A model generated the notes under the pieces. The model did not search any database, had not been told where the DNA came from, and worked only from the letters and a program-made list of their open reading frames with translations. The translations under genes were made by a program, and so were the position numbers. From Rhodospirillum rubrum ATCC 11170 (lineage in GTDB: Bacteria > Pseudomonadota > Alphaproteobacteria > Rhodospirillales > Rhodospirillaceae), in contig NC_007643.1 of the NCBI RefSeq assembly GCF_000013085.1, positions 1,535,001-1,599,000 of the forward strand: a DNA stretch of 64,000 bases, read 5' to 3'. Shown piece after piece: positions 34,630 to 42,699 of this stretch (within the stretch, counting starts at the first letter, position 1; every line of letters begins with the position of its first letter).

Positions 34630-35132
34630 CCGCGGCGTTGGCGCTGTTTCCGCCGATCGCCTTGCCGATAATCGGCGTGCCGATCACCGCCCAGTCGATG
34701 GGGGTGATGTTGGCCGGCGCCATTCTTGGCGCCAAGCGCGGCGGGCTGGCGATCGTGCTGCTGTTGGCCCTGGTCGCCGTCGGCCTGCCGCTGCTGTCGG
34801 GGGGGCGTGGCGGATTGGGCGTGTTCTTCGGACCGACCGGCGGGTTTCTGTTCGGCTGGGTGGCCGGCGCCTTCGTCGTTGGCGCCTTGCATGAATGGGG
34901 CTGGCGGGGGCTGACGCCGCTGCGTTCCTTCGCCTACGCCGTGATCGGCGGTGTCGGCGTGGTCTATACGATCGGCGTTCCCTGGGTGGCGATCAACGCC
35001 GATCTGCCCCTGCTCAAGGCCGCCATCGCCTCCGCGCCGTTCCTTCCGGGCGATCTGATCAAGGCCGGGCTGGCGGCGCTGATCGCCGTGACCGTCAAAC
35101 GCTCCTTTCCGCTGATCTCCAAGGCCGCCTGA
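34569..35132 (+). CDS. bioY: Biotin-specific substrate-capture protein BioY
   Basis: A 187-residue S component that binds biotin in the membrane. The GVPITAQSMGVMLAGAILGAK segment (about residues 36-56), GGRGGLGVFFGPTGGFLFGW and the late FLPGDLIKAGLAA motif are characteristic. GAGG lies five bases before the ATG, and no later ATG gives a full protein, so the overlap with bioN is probably real. Confidence 0.93.
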   Translation: MRGHRTTTKDIVHIALFAALTAALALFPPIALPIIGVPITAQSMGVMLAGAILGAKRGGLAIVLLLALVAVGLPLLSGGRGGLGVFFGPTGGFLFGWVAGAFVVGALHEWGWRGLTPLRSFAYAVIGGVGVVYTIGVPWVAINADLPLLKAAIASAPFLPGDLIKAGLAALIAVTVKRSFPLISKAA

Positions 35133-35155
35133 GCCCGGTCTCCGGCCGATTTAGA

Positions 35156-35189
35156 CCGGCGCGCGGCAATCCTCGTTCCCGCGCGCCGG
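35156..35189 (+). terminator. Stem-loop after bioY
   Basis: A perfect 10-bp stem, CCGGCGCGCG with CGCGCGCCGG, and a 14-base loop lie 23 bases after the bioY stop. The T-run is absent, so Rho-independent activity is uncertain. Confidence 0.55.
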
Positions 35190-35255
35190 CCTAAGCTGCC
35201 GATCGTGGACCAAAGCGTCATCGCCCTTTGGTGCAAAGCTTTGAGGAATTGCTCT

Positions 35256-35292
35256 AGGGTCTGTCCGCTTGATGCTGAAGCGGCCAGACCCT
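35256..35292. repeat. Palindromic element between bioY and the rpiB-like gene
   Basis: AGGGTCTG and CCGCTT pair with AAGCGG and CAGACCCT, giving 14 bp of stem interrupted by one mismatch, with loop GATGCTG. It lies just left of a second palindromic element and belongs to the same convergent intergenic space. Confidence 0.6.
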
Positions 35293-35306
35293 GGATCCCT
35301 TTGTTT

Positions 35307-35355
35307 GAGTTTGTCTTTTCTGGAAAAGCGGTGCCCACTTTTCCCTGACGAACTC
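35307..35355. repeat. Two-tier palindromic element abutting the rpiB-like stop codon (copy A)
   Basis: Outer arms GAGTTTGTC and GACGAACTC (one mismatch) enclose an inner stem GGAAAA/TTTTCC around the loop GCGGTGCCCAC, with extra unpaired bases mainly on the left. The same layout recurs at 52491-52540 around the loop CCGCGCACAC. Both copies end at the stop codon of a minus-strand gene, so they may act as terminators or be members of an interspersed repeat family. Confidence 0.7.
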
Positions 35356-35801
35356 TAACCGGGGCTGTTCTCATAGGCGGTGATCCGCTCGATCTTCGGG
35401 GTCGAACTGCCGTTGACGAATTCGTTCGACAAAAAGGTGCGGACGATCGCCTTGGCCAGTTCGGGGCCGATGACGCGGGCGCCCATGGTGATGATCTGGG
35501 CATCGTTGCTCAGGCGGGCGCGTTCGGCGGAATAGGTGTCATGGCATTGGGCGGCGCGGATTCCCTTCACCTTATTGGCGGTGATGGCCATGCCAATGCC
35601 GGTTCCGCACAACAGAACGCCCCGGTCCTGGGTGCCGGCGGCGACCTCGGTGGCCAGGGCGTGGGCGATATCGGGGTAAAGCACGGGCTTGCGGTCGAAG
35701 GTGCCGAAATCGGTCACCTCGTGACCCTGCGCCGTGATGAAGGACGTCAAGGTTTCCTTGAGGTCATAGGCCGCCTCATCACAGCCAATCGCGATCTTCA
35801 T
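35355..35801 (-). CDS. RpiB/LacAB-family sugar-phosphate isomerase
   Basis: A 148-residue aldose-ketose isomerase of the RpiB fold. The GVLLCGTGIGMAITANKVKG segment carries Cys65, the enolising base of RpiB, and CHDTYSAERARLSNDAQI follows. It could isomerise ribulose-5-P/ribose-5-P or, like DerI in erythritol and threitol pathways, D-erythrulose-4-P/D-erythrose-4-P. The DhaK/DhaL neighbours favour a C4 or C5 ketose pathway. ATG 35801 follows GGAG by six bases. It diverges from the sugar ABC importer and shares its operator motif. Confidence 0.88.
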   Translation of the reverse strand: MKIAIGCDEAAYDLKETLTSFITAQGHEVTDFGTFDRKPVLYPDIAHALATEVAAGTQDRGVLLCGTGIGMAITANKVKGIRAAQCHDTYSAERARLSNDAQIITMGARVIGPELAKAIVRTFLSNEFVNGSSTPKIERITAYENSPG

Positions 35802-35930
35802 TGATGTCTCCACTGATCGACGTCGCCGCCTTTGGCGCGACGGACCGGGCGTCGCCCTTTTGGCGGGGCCCCTGGGGGGTGGCCGGCGAGACCTGCGCAG
35901 CCGCTCATTCTAGCGTGCCAATGAGCAGAG

Positions 35931-35951
35931 CATATGTCAATTGGGATGAGC
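35931..35951 (-). promoter_or_regulatory. Operator-like site 1 (GYTCA-N6-TTGACA-N-ATG)
   Basis: On the minus strand this reads GCTCA, six bases, TTGACA, T, ATG. Including five flanking bases on its right, 21 of 26 positions (35931-35956) match site 3 at 42534-42559. It lies on the rpiB side of the divergent region. Confidence 0.6.
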
Positions 35952-36073
35952 GAATGTTCAGCGCAAGTAGCCGGTGTTTGGCTTCATTTTTGCAAGACAG
36001 GTCGGTTTATCCGGTATTTTAGACAAGTATGGATGAATTAATCGGTACCATCGACGATGATCGCTGATCGTCT

Positions 36074-36094
36074 GCTCACATAAGTTGACAGATG
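36074..36094 (+). promoter_or_regulatory. Operator-like site 2 (GYTCA-N6-TTGACA-N-ATG)
   Basis: Reads GCTCA, six bases, TTGACA, G, ATG on the plus strand and matches sites 1 and 3 at 15 of 21 positions when they are reversed. It lies on the importer side. TTGACA with a 17-base gap to CTAACC might double as a promoter. Confidence 0.6.
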
Positions 36095-36351
36095 AAATGG
36101 GATGCAGCTAACCTTCCCGTCAATAACCTTGCGCAAATGCGCGAACGTCCAGGCGATCGCAACCCGGGCGAGACGAAGGAGGAAGCGGTGTATCGCTGTC
36201 GTTCCTATGGATCGGCCGGCAGGGTCGCGTGGGATGTCGCCCCTTCGGGGTGGGCCCATTCCTCCCGTCTGGCCGCGATCGCCGGCGCAAGCGCCGCCGC
36301 CGTCGTCTTCTCCGGTCACGGGGTCCCTCGGTGAAGGCGGTGAAGAACGCG

Positions 36352-37413
36352 ATGTCGGATCGTCAGCTCAACTTCCTGATCCTTGTCAATCTGTCGGTGC
36401 TGGTCGCCGCCGTCGCCCTGGCCGGTCCCACCTTCGTCAATACCTATAATCTTCAGTCGATGGCGGCCCAGGTGCCCGAACTCGGGCTTTTGGCGATCGG
36501 CGTCATGCTTGCCATGGTTTCGGGCAATGGCGGCATCGATCTGTCGGGCATCGCCCTGGCCAATTTGTCGGGGATTGTCGCGGCGATCGTTGTTCCCCAC
36601 TGGGTTTCGCCCGACGCCGCGCCGATGGCTTTTACCCTGTCCTTCGCCGCCGTTGCCCTGGCCGTCGGCCTGATCGGCGGCCTGATCAACGGCCTGTTGA
36701 TTTCGCGGGCCGAACTGACGCCGATCATCGCCACCTTGGGAACCCAGCTCGCCTTTACCGGCGTGGCGATCGTGCTGACCAACGGGTCGGCGCTCGGCTT
36801 GGGCTATATCGAGCCGCTCGATGATTTCGGCAATGCGCCGGTTTTTGGCGTGCCGATCTGTTTTGCCTTGTTCATCGTCATCGCCGCGGTGATCGGCGTC
36901 GTTCTGCGCTTCACGCCCTTTGGCATGCGGCTGTTCCTGCTGGGCAGTAACGCCAAGGCGGCGCGCTATGCCGGCATCAACCTGCGGCGGATGATCCTGG
37001 TCACCTATACGCTCTGCGGCGTTCTCGCCTCGGTCGCCGGCATCATCATCGGCGCCCGCACCTCGAGCATGAAATGGGACTACGGCAGTTCCTACGTGAT
37101 GATCGCCATCCTGATCGCCGTCATGGCCGGGGTGCGCCCCGACGGCGGCTATGGGCGGGTGATCTGCGTCGTGTTGTCGGCGACGGCCCTGCAGGCGCTG
37201 AGCAGCATGTTCAATTTTCTCAATATCTCGAACTTTTTCCGCGACTGCGCCTGGGGTCTGCTTTTGCTGATTTTCCTCGCGGTGTCCCGGGTCGATCTCC
37301 GTTCCTGGTTGCCGCGCCGGGATCGGGAGGCGGGGTCCGCCCCCTCCAGGCCGCTTCCTGGCGCGCAATGCCCGGCGCCAGGTACGGCCGCCCCGCCAAG
37401 CCGGCCTGAATGA
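36352..37413 (+). CDS. Ribose-type ABC transporter permease
   Basis: A 353-residue inner-membrane permease of the RbsC/BPD-2 family with about eight to ten hydrophobic segments. The GVMLAMVSGNGGIDLSGIAL segment near residue 46 and GSNAKAARYAGINLRRMILV near 200 (the cytoplasmic loop that contacts the ATPase) identify it. ATG 36352 is used because the upstream extension is Arg-rich and unlike a membrane-protein N-terminus. The C-terminal 30 residues are Pro/Ser-rich. It leads the importer operon, with 62 bases to the binding-protein gene. Confidence 0.88.
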   Translation: MSDRQLNFLILVNLSVLVAAVALAGPTFVNTYNLQSMAAQVPELGLLAIGVMLAMVSGNGGIDLSGIALANLSGIVAAIVVPHWVSPDAAPMAFTLSFAAVALAVGLIGGLINGLLISRAELTPIIATLGTQLAFTGVAIVLTNGSALGLGYIEPLDDFGNAPVFGVPICFALFIVIAAVIGVVLRFTPFGMRLFLLGSNAKAARYAGINLRRMILVTYTLCGVLASVAGIIIGARTSSMKWDYGSSYVMIAILIAVMAGVRPDGGYGRVICVVLSATALQALSSMFNFLNISNFFRDCAWGLLLLIFLAVSRVDLRSWLPRRDREAGSAPSRPLPGAQCPAPGTAAPPSRPE

Positions 37414-37475
37414 GCGGCCGGTGAACGTTCGTGACTTTGGAACTTCAAAAGAATCCGAGATGGAGGAAGAGATCA

Positions 37476-38477
37476 ATGTCCGCTTTTAAGAAAATAGCCG
37501 CCTGCGCCCTGGTTGTCGGGGGGGTGGGCGTGGCTGGTCCGCTCGCGGCCCAGGAGTCGCCGACCATCGTCACCGTGGTCAAGGTGACCGGCGAAAACTG
37601 GTTCAAACGGATGGAAGAAGGCGTTGTCGCCTATGACAAGGAAAACGCCGACGTCAATGCCAGTCAGGTCGGTCCGGCCAAGGCCGATGCCGCCCAGCAG
37701 GGCCGGCTGATCGAAGATCTCATCGCCAAGAAAGTCGACGCCATCGCCGTGGTGCCGATGGATCCCTCGGCGCTTGAAGGCGTGTTCAAGCGGGCGATGA
37801 AGCGCGGCATCAAGGTGATCACCCATGAGGCCGACAATCTGAAGAACACCCAGGTCGATATCGAGGCCTTCGATAACACCGCCTTCGGCGCCCACTTCAA
37901 CGAGCGCCTGTCCGAATGCATGGGTCATACGGGCAAGTGGACCTCTTTTGTCGGGTCGCTGGGCAGCCTGACCCATGTGCAATGGGCCGATGGCGGCGCG
38001 GAATACGCCAAGCAGTTCCCGGGGATGGAGTTGGTCTCGCCGAAGAACGAGTCCTTCAACGACGCCAATAAGGCCTATGACAAGGCCAAGGAATTGCTGC
38101 GCCGTTATCCCGACATCAAGGGCTTCCAGGGTGGGGCGGCGATCGACGTCATCGGCATCGGCCGGGCGGTCGAGGAAGCCGGTCTGAACGGCAAGGTCTG
38201 CGTCGTCGGTCTGGGCCTGCCCCAGGACACCGGCCGCTATCTGGAAAGCGGCGCCGTGCAGAGCATCAGCTTCTGGGATCCCAAGGACGCCGGGTTCGTC
38301 ATGAACAAGGTGGCCAAGATGGTGATCGACGGCGTCGAATTCACCGAGGGCATGGATCTCGGCGTTCCGGGCTACAACAAGATCCACATCAAGAAGGGCC
38401 CGGGCGAGGGCGTCATCCTGGTCGGTCAGGCCTGGGTCGATGTCGATAAGTCCAACTACAAGGACTATCCCTTCTAA
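37476..38477 (+). CDS. Periplasmic sugar-binding protein of the ABC importer
   Basis: A 333-residue substrate-binding protein of the RbsB/LsrB type (Peripla_BP_4). A signal peptide (FKKIAACALVVGGVGVAGPL then AAQES, cleavage near residue 24) precedes PTIVTVVKVTGENWFKRMEE. The segments GVVAYDKENADVNASQVGPA and RLIEDLIAKKVDAIAVVPMD are typical of this fold, and AI-2 or pentose-binding relatives look similar. The ligand is not deducible. GGAGG precedes the ATG, and a strong stem-loop follows the gene. Confidence 0.9.
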   Translation: MSAFKKIAACALVVGGVGVAGPLAAQESPTIVTVVKVTGENWFKRMEEGVVAYDKENADVNASQVGPAKADAAQQGRLIEDLIAKKVDAIAVVPMDPSALEGVFKRAMKRGIKVITHEADNLKNTQVDIEAFDNTAFGAHFNERLSECMGHTGKWTSFVGSLGSLTHVQWADGGAEYAKQFPGMELVSPKNESFNDANKAYDKAKELLRRYPDIKGFQGGAAIDVIGIGRAVEEAGLNGKVCVVGLGLPQDTGRYLESGAVQSISFWDPKDAGFVMNKVAKMVIDGVEFTEGMDLGVPGYNKIHIKKGPGEGVILVGQAWVDVDKSNYKDYPF

Positions 38478-38544
38478 GGTCCTGTTAAGGCCCTTCTAAG
38501 GATCATGTCCGCTTAAGGATCCTCTTCCCCCAAGGATGCCTCTG

Positions 38545-38578
38545 TTTCGCGCGCCGTTCTTCGAAGCGGCGCGCGAAA
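38545..38578 (+). repeat. Intercistronic 12-bp stem-loop after the binding-protein gene
   Basis: TTTCGCGCGCCG pairs perfectly with CGGCGCGCGAAA around a 10-base loop. In ABC operons such structures often protect the binding-protein mRNA and lower expression of the following genes; that role is inferred. Confidence 0.6.
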
Positions 38579-38645
38579 TGGGCCGCCGGCCCCCGCCGAT
38601 ACGCTCTCGGCTGGACGGCTCCCCTGTCGCGAAAGGGACAGCGTC

Positions 38646-40229
38646 ATGCCGACCACCGCTTCCGTCCTTATCCGGGACTCCGCCCCCCGCGAGGCGACGA
38701 GTCCGCCCTTTCTCGATATTCGCGACGTCCACAAGCGGTTCGCCGGGGTCAAGGCCTTGCGCGGCGTCAGCCTCGCCATCGAACGCGGCCAGATTTACCA
38801 TCTGCTGGGCGAGAATGGCTGCGGCAAGAGCACGCTGATCAAGATCATCTCGGGGGCGCAGCCGCCCGATGAGGGAACCCTGGTGGTCGAGGGCCGCGAG
38901 GTCGCCGGACTGTCGCCGATCATGGCCCTGGCGGCGGGGATCGAGACCGTCTATCAGGATCTGTCGCTGCTGCCCAATCTGAGCGTCGCCGAAAACATCG
39001 CCCTGTCCCAGCAATTGGTGGCCTCGGGCGGACAACTCGCCCGCCGGCTTGATCTCGCCCGCTTGAAGGCGACGGCGACCCGGGCGCTTGAAGCGGTCAA
39101 TCTGCCCGCCGGAGACGGCTTTCTGGCGACCCGCGTCGATGAATTGCCGATCGCCACCCGCCAGTTGATTGCCATCGCCCGCGTCATCGCCACCGACGCC
39201 AAGCTGGTGATCATGGACGAGCCGACCACGGCTTTGACCAAGCGCGAGGTCGATAATCTGATCGCGGTGGTCGAAAAGCTGCGCGCCAAGGGCGTCGCGG
39301 TGCTGTTCGTCACCCATAAGCTGGATGAATGCCGAACCATCGGCGGCCGCGCCATCATTTTGCGCGACGGCCGCAAGGTCATGGAAGGCGATATCGCCGA
39401 TTTCACCAAAAAGGATCTGAGCCACTGGATGACGGGCCGGGCCCTGGATGACTCGCGCTACCGCGAGGCCGAGAGGGGCGGTGAGCGGTTGCTCGATGTC
39501 CGTGACCTTGGGCGCGCCAATGCCTTTGGCGGCGTCTCCTTCTCGCTCAATCGCGGCGAGATCCTGGGCGTCACCGGGCTGCTTGATTCCGGGCGCAACG
39601 AACTGGCCCTGGCTTTGGCCGGGGTGTGTCCGGCCGATCGCGGCGGTGTTTCCCTCGCTGGAGAGCGGGTTGTCTTGTCCCAGCCGGCCGATGCCATCGC
39701 CGCCGGGATCGGTTACCTGCCCGAGGATCGGCTTTCGGAAGGCCTGTTCCTGGAAAAGCCCATCGCCGACAACATCATCGCCTCGGTTCTCGATCGCCTG
39801 CGCGGTCGCCTCGGCATGCTCGACCGTCCGCTGAGCCGGTCGCGGGCCCAGGAGATGACCGATGATCTGCAAATCGCCACGCCCGATATCGCCAATCCCG
39901 TGCAGTCGCTGTCGGGGGGCAATCAGCAACGCGTGCTGATCGGGCGCTGGCTGATGATCGAACCCAGGCTGCTTGTTCTCCATGGTCCGACCGTCGGCGT
40001 CGACGTCGGCTCGAAAGACACGATCTTCCGCATCATCCAACGGCTCGCCAAGGGGGGGATGGCGGTGATCATCATCAGCGACGACCTGCCCGAACTGCTG
40101 CAGAACTGCGATCGGATCTTGGTGATGCGCAAAGGGCGCGTGGCCGAGGTCTTCGATGCCGAAGGTCTGGGCGAAGGCGCGCTGTACCGCGCCCTGGTCG
40201 CCGAAGAATCCCCAAGGAGCCTGCCATGA
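38646..40229 (+). CDS. Sugar ABC transporter ATPase (tandem domains, second site degenerate)
   Basis: A 527-residue RbsA-type protein with two nucleotide-binding domains. Domain 1 has a good Walker A GENGCGKST (near residue 57) and Walker B LVIMDEPTTALT, but its signature is replaced by PIATRQ. Domain 2 has a good signature LSGGNQQRV (near 422), a degenerate Walker A (LLDSGRNEL) and HGPTVG where RbsA proteins have DEPTRG. One composite ATP site is therefore complete (domain 1 Walker motifs with domain 2 signature) and the other is fully degenerate. It overlaps the second permease gene by four bases. Confidence 0.9.
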   Translation: MPTTASVLIRDSAPREATSPPFLDIRDVHKRFAGVKALRGVSLAIERGQIYHLLGENGCGKSTLIKIISGAQPPDEGTLVVEGREVAGLSPIMALAAGIETVYQDLSLLPNLSVAENIALSQQLVASGGQLARRLDLARLKATATRALEAVNLPAGDGFLATRVDELPIATRQLIAIARVIATDAKLVIMDEPTTALTKREVDNLIAVVEKLRAKGVAVLFVTHKLDECRTIGGRAIILRDGRKVMEGDIADFTKKDLSHWMTGRALDDSRYREAERGGERLLDVRDLGRANAFGGVSFSLNRGEILGVTGLLDSGRNELALALAGVCPADRGGVSLAGERVVLSQPADAIAAGIGYLPEDRLSEGLFLEKPIADNIIASVLDRLRGRLGMLDRPLSRSRAQEMTDDLQIATPDIANPVQSLSGGNQQRVLIGRWLMIEPRLLVLHGPTVGVDVGSKDTIFRIIQRLAKGGMAVIIISDDLPELLQNCDRILVMRKGRVAEVFDAEGLGEGALYRALVAEESPRSLP

Positions 40230-41257
40230 CCGATCTCGCGCTCGATCTGCCCGGCGCCGCGAAACGCCCTTCGACGGCGCGGGCCTTGTTGCGCTGGCTG
40301 ATCGGCCATCCGCCGGTGATCACCCTTGGTCTGATCGTGCTGGTCAGCCTCGTCGTCGGCGCCATCAGCCCCGAGTTCTGGCAGGTCTCCAACCTGTTTG
40401 ACATGGCCCGCGCCTCGGTGGTCAGCGGCCTCTTCGGCCTTGGCGTTCTGATCGTGCTGGCGACCGGCGGCCTTGATGTCTCGTTCACCGCCATCGCCGC
40501 CCTGACAATGTATGTGATCACCAAAACGGTCACCGATTACGCGCCGGGAACGCCGATCGCGGTGATCCTCGCCTGCGGCGCGGCGGGCGGGGCGCTGATC
40601 GGCGCGCTGAACGGCCAGTTGGTCCATTCGCTGAAGGCGCCGTCGCTGATCGTCACCATCGGCACCCAATACGTGATCCGCGGTTTCCTGCTGACCTTCA
40701 TCGGCACCGGATTGTTCATGAATATCCCGCTGTCGATGGAAGCCTTCGGCAAATACGAGCTGTGGCGCTCGGAGGCGGGCAACGGCTCGATCGCCATCCT
40801 GCCGGCTTATGTGCTGGTGCTGGTGGTGGTCTCGGTGGTGACGTGGTGGATCCTCAACCGCACGCTGATCGGCCGGGCGGTCTATGCGGTCGGCGGCAGT
40901 CCGGCGATCGCCGAGAGGCTGGGCTACAACCTGCGCAAGGTGCGGGTTTTCGCCTTCATGTACGCCGGGCTGCTCGCCGGCATCGCCGGGATCATCCATG
41001 TTTCCAGCAACCGTCTGGCCAATCCCTTCGATCTCGCCGGCTCGGAATTGGATGTGATCGCCGCCGTGGTGCTGGGCGGGGCGCGCATCACCGGCGGATC
41101 GGGAAGCGTGGTCGGCACCCTGCTTGGCGTCGTGCTGGTCACCTTGATCAACAACGTGCTGATCCTGGCCGGCGTGCCGAGCACGTGGCAGAAGGTGATC
41201 GTCGGCATTTTCATCGTGCTGGCCGGAACGCTTTTCGCCCTGCGCGTTTCGCGCTGA
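40226..41257 (+). CDS. Ribose-type ABC transporter permease (second)
   Basis: A 343-residue polytopic permease paired with the one at 36352. It shows GVLIVLATGGLDVSFTAIAAL near residue 75 and AVGGSPAIAERLGYNLRKVR near 220, the EAA-like cytoplasmic loop. Two different permease genes in one importer recall LsrC/LsrD or pentose systems. Its ATG overlaps the ATPase stop (ATGA). The next gene is convergent, 17 bases away. Confidence 0.9.
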   Translation: MTDLALDLPGAAKRPSTARALLRWLIGHPPVITLGLIVLVSLVVGAISPEFWQVSNLFDMARASVVSGLFGLGVLIVLATGGLDVSFTAIAALTMYVITKTVTDYAPGTPIAVILACGAAGGALIGALNGQLVHSLKAPSLIVTIGTQYVIRGFLLTFIGTGLFMNIPLSMEAFGKYELWRSEAGNGSIAILPAYVLVLVVVSVVTWWILNRTLIGRAVYAVGGSPAIAERLGYNLRKVRVFAFMYAGLLAGIAGIIHVSSNRLANPFDLAGSELDVIAAVVLGGARITGGSGSVVGTLLGVVLVTLINNVLILAGVPSTWQKVIVGIFIVLAGTLFALRVSR

Positions 41258-41274
41258 GGCCGGCGATGGCGGCC

Positions 41275-42366
41275 TTAGTCCAAGGGCCGGGAGCGATGGC
41301 CGCGGGTGGCGTCGTCAAGGCTGCGCACGGTATGGGCGTTCGAGGTGCTGGTCGCCAGGGTGTTGATCGTGCCGGTGCGCAGCGCCCCCAGGATGCCCGC
41401 CGCCTTGGTCGTTTCGCTGGCGATGGCGATGACATCGGGGATGCGGCACAGTTCGGCCATGGTCAGCCCGATGATGCGGCCCTGCATGGCGGTGTTGGAG
41501 GGGCGGCCTTCGATATCGATGAAGTCATAGCCCATCATGTCGCCGATGGTGCCCGACAGCCGGGCCTCGGCCACCTCGCTGGGCGAGAACCACCCCATGC
41601 GCACCATGTTGCTGTCTTCGCTGACATCGCCAACGCCGATCAGCGCCAGATCGGCGCGGCGCGCCCGGTCCAGGGTGTGCTTGACCGTATCTTGTCCGAT
41701 CAGCGCCGCCTTCAGTTCGGGATTGGCGACCAGGGCCGGGGCGTACAGCGTTTCGCTTTCGCCGCCGAAGCGGGCGGCCAGCCGGCGGCAGATGTGGTCG
41801 GGGTTCATATAGCCGCCCGCCCGCATCGAGCCGCCGATCGCCGAAACGAAGGTGACGGCGCGCGGCGCCGGAGAGGTGATGTTATCGGCCACGGCGCCGA
41901 CATTGCGCCCCATGCCCACGGCGACGATCATGCCGTCGTCGAGCACGCGGTTGAGATAGGCGGCCACCAGGCTGGCCACCGCCGAGCGCTGGGTGTCGGG
42001 ATCGCGGTGATCGGTGGAGATGAGCAGCCGGCTGAGGCCGAAACGCTGGCGGAATTCCTCTTCCATCTCCGAAACGGCCGAGGGGTGGGGCCGCACGGTG
42101 ATTTCAACGATGCCCTCCTCGCGCGCCCGCTTGAGCAGGCGGCCGATCTTGGCCCGCGACATGGCGAAGCGTTTGGCCAGTTCCTCTTGGGTCACTTGTT
42201 CCAGGAAATAAAGGGCGGCGATTTCCGTCAGCAGGTGGCGCTCGGCGTCCCGCGAGTCTGTGGTCATCTCTGTCACTGCCTCTTGGCTGGGGCCCGGCCA
42301 CCGCTTGCGCGGGGTGGTCGGCTTGGGCGTGGTGGCCCCTTGAGCGGCGGGCGGATCAAGGGCCAT
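41275..42366 (-). CDS. SorC/DeoR-C-family transcriptional regulator
   Basis: A 363-residue regulator with an N-terminal helix-turn-helix (VTQEELAKRFAMSRAKIGRL) and the SorC sugar-phosphate-binding domain (VAVGMGRNVGAVADNIT, IGGSMRAGGYMNPDHICRRL, GIGDVSEDSNM-like, ALRTGTINTLATSTSNAHTV). Members sense phosphorylated sugars, for example LsrR with phospho-AI-2. The start at 42366 has a strong AAAGGAGGGG site; ATG 42267 is the alternative. It lies between the importer and dhaK and is the best candidate to bind the motif repeated in both divergent promoter regions. Confidence 0.9.
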   Translation of the reverse strand: MALDPPAAQGATTPKPTTPRKRWPGPSQEAVTEMTTDSRDAERHLLTEIAALYFLEQVTQEELAKRFAMSRAKIGRLLKRAREEGIVEITVRPHPSAVSEMEEEFRQRFGLSRLLISTDHRDPDTQRSAVASLVAAYLNRVLDDGMIVAVGMGRNVGAVADNITSPAPRAVTFVSAIGGSMRAGGYMNPDHICRRLAARFGGESETLYAPALVANPELKAALIGQDTVKHTLDRARRADLALIGVGDVSEDSNMVRMGWFSPSEVAEARLSGTIGDMMGYDFIDIEGRPSNTAMQGRIIGLTMAELCRIPDVIAIASETTKAAGILGALRTGTINTLATSTSNAHTVRSLDDATRGHRSRPLD

Positions 42367-42533
42367 GGCATGTCCCCTCCTTTGCCAGGGAAAGGGCGTT
42401 CCGTCCAGGGGAGACGCGACGATCGGGCGGCGGTCAACCGCAGGTGTTTGGTTGGAGGGCCCGGGCCCGCCCGGGCGCCGCGGCCCGCCGTCTTCGATCC
42501 GCGAGGGCCCCGCAAGCCTGCCGGGAGGTTGCG

Positions 42534-42554
42534 CATATGTCAATATCAATGAGC
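42534..42554 (-). promoter_or_regulatory. Operator-like site 3 (GYTCA-N6-TTGACA-N-ATG)
   Basis: On the minus strand GCTCA, six bases, TTGACA, T, ATG. It faces the sorC-like gene and is the closest relative of site 1 (21 of 26 positions with flanks). Confidence 0.6.
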
Positions 42555-42678
42555 AAATGACTAGGTAAATAATCGATCAATAACGGCGAAAATCGGCTTT
42601 CTGGGCGATCGAAAAGGCGGAATTCGCCCTTTGTGGGAAAGTGAAGGGGATTTCTGGCGGAACCTAGAGTGATCTTAT

Positions 42679-42699
42679 GTTCAGGTAACTTGACAAATG
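42679..42699 (+). promoter_or_regulatory. Operator-like site 4 (GYTCA-N6-TTGACA-N-ATG)
   Basis: On the plus strand GTTCA, six bases, TTGACA, A, ATG. It faces dhaK. TTGACA followed after 18 bases by TAGATT may also be the dhaK promoter. Confidence 0.58.

Larger units (their letters stand above)
35802..36351. promoter_or_regulatory. Divergent promoter region of the rpiB-like gene and the sugar importer
   Basis: A 550-base region without a supported gene, partly AT-rich (35920-36110). It contains two copies of a shared operator-like motif, annotated separately at 35931 and 36074, and a perfect inverted repeat GCTCATT (35903-35909) / AATGAGC (35920-35926). The plus-strand copy's TTGACA could also be a -35 box for the importer operon. 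Confidence 0.6.

Noticed and set aside
36092-36334. An 80-residue frame upstream of the first sugar permease
   Set aside because: Its start lies inside operator-like site 2, it has no homology, and it overlaps the leader; treated as non-coding.
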